13,753 nt of DNA from Trueperaceae bacterium (GTDB taxonomy: Bacteria > Deinococcota > Deinococci > Deinococcales > Trueperaceae). The notes beneath the pieces are model-generated. The model saw only the letters and a program-made list of their open reading frames with translations. It made no database searches and had not been told where the DNA came from. Shown in pieces: positions 13,555 through 13,753 of the stretch. A program made the position numbers and the translations under genes. Every line of letters starts with the position of its first letter. Within the stretch, counting starts at the first letter, position 1. The stretch covers positions 1 through 13,753 of the forward strand of contig PXAU01000280.1 of assembly GCA_003567075.1 (NCBI GenBank). The letters are read 5' to 3'.

Positions 13555-13753
13555 TTGCGGACCAACTTCTCCGTGATCGGGATGATCGCCAGCATGCGCG
13601 CGCGCTTGATCGTCGTGGAGAGGCGACGCTGATGCTTCGCGCAGACGCCGCTGCGACGGCGCGGCAGGATCTTGGCGGTGTCGCTGATGTAGCGCCGCAG
13701 CATCTTGCCGTCGTGGTAGTCCATGATCTCGTGCTCGCCCGTGCAGAACGCGC
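13551..13753 (-). CDS. rpsR: 30S ribosomal protein S18, partial (5' end beyond window)
   Basis: The last 66 residues of S18, a small-subunit protein that pairs with S6 on the platform. Readable family landmarks include YISDTAKILPRRRSGVCAKH, then IKRARMLAIIPITEKLVRK at the end. Cysteines in the leading FCTGE and in GVCAK match the zinc-binding (C-plus) form of S18, though the first cysteine of that site would lie outside the window. The stop overlaps the rplI start by four bases. The missing N-terminus is due only to the window edge. In many bacteria rpsF and ssb precede it, which cannot be seen here. Confidence 0.96.
   Translation of the reverse strand, partial: AFCTGEHEIMDYHDGKMLRRYISDTAKILPRRRSGVCAKHQRRLSTTIKRARMLAIIPITEKLVRK

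Overview
The window is a high-GC bacterial chromosome segment that spans a replication origin. The order mnmG-rsmG-parA-parB on one side and dnaA-[oriC]-dnaN-eno-pyk on the other is the arrangement I associate with Deinococcota (Thermus has dnaN, eno and pyk in series with oriC between dnaA and dnaN). The malate dehydrogenase is also very close to the Thermus enzyme. My best guess is a Deinococcota member outside Thermus itself, perhaps Truepera-like. That placement rests on remembered gene order and protein similarity, not on a search.

Left arm (1-5299, all minus strand, pointing away from the origin): mdh, then parB, parA, rsmG and mnmG. The last four form a tightly packed unit with overlaps or very short gaps. 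Two identical parS sites flank it, one between mdh and parB and one inside the last codons of mnmG. Each parS is abutted on the same side by a GC-rich inverted repeat.

Origin (5300-7401): a divergent mnmG/dnaA promoter region, dnaA with a structured leader, then a 462-bp non-coding oriC carrying about twelve DnaA-box-like sites. These sit as two clusters of opposite orientation that meet near position 7146, with short GACACG repeats next to the dnaA stop codon.

Right arm (7402-11264, plus strand): dnaN, eno and pyk. The eno stop and pyk start overlap in a GTGA. Both arms are therefore mostly transcribed away from oriC.

Accessory segment (11265-12996, plus strand): an ArsR-family repressor with a C-terminal cysteine pair, an unrecognised 65-residue protein and an ArsP-like (COG0701/PF03773) permease. 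A near-consensus promoter places the expected transcription start on the A of the arsR ATG, so that mRNA is probably leaderless. The same operator design (six-base arms ending in CTAG, four-base gap) lies before arsR and again before the small gene, which suggests two units under one repressor. This is the part most likely to hold something undescribed.

Right end (12997-13753): a strong hairpin between convergent genes, a 15-bp-period tandem repeat, then rplI and the 3' part of rpsR on the minus strand, overlapping by four bases.
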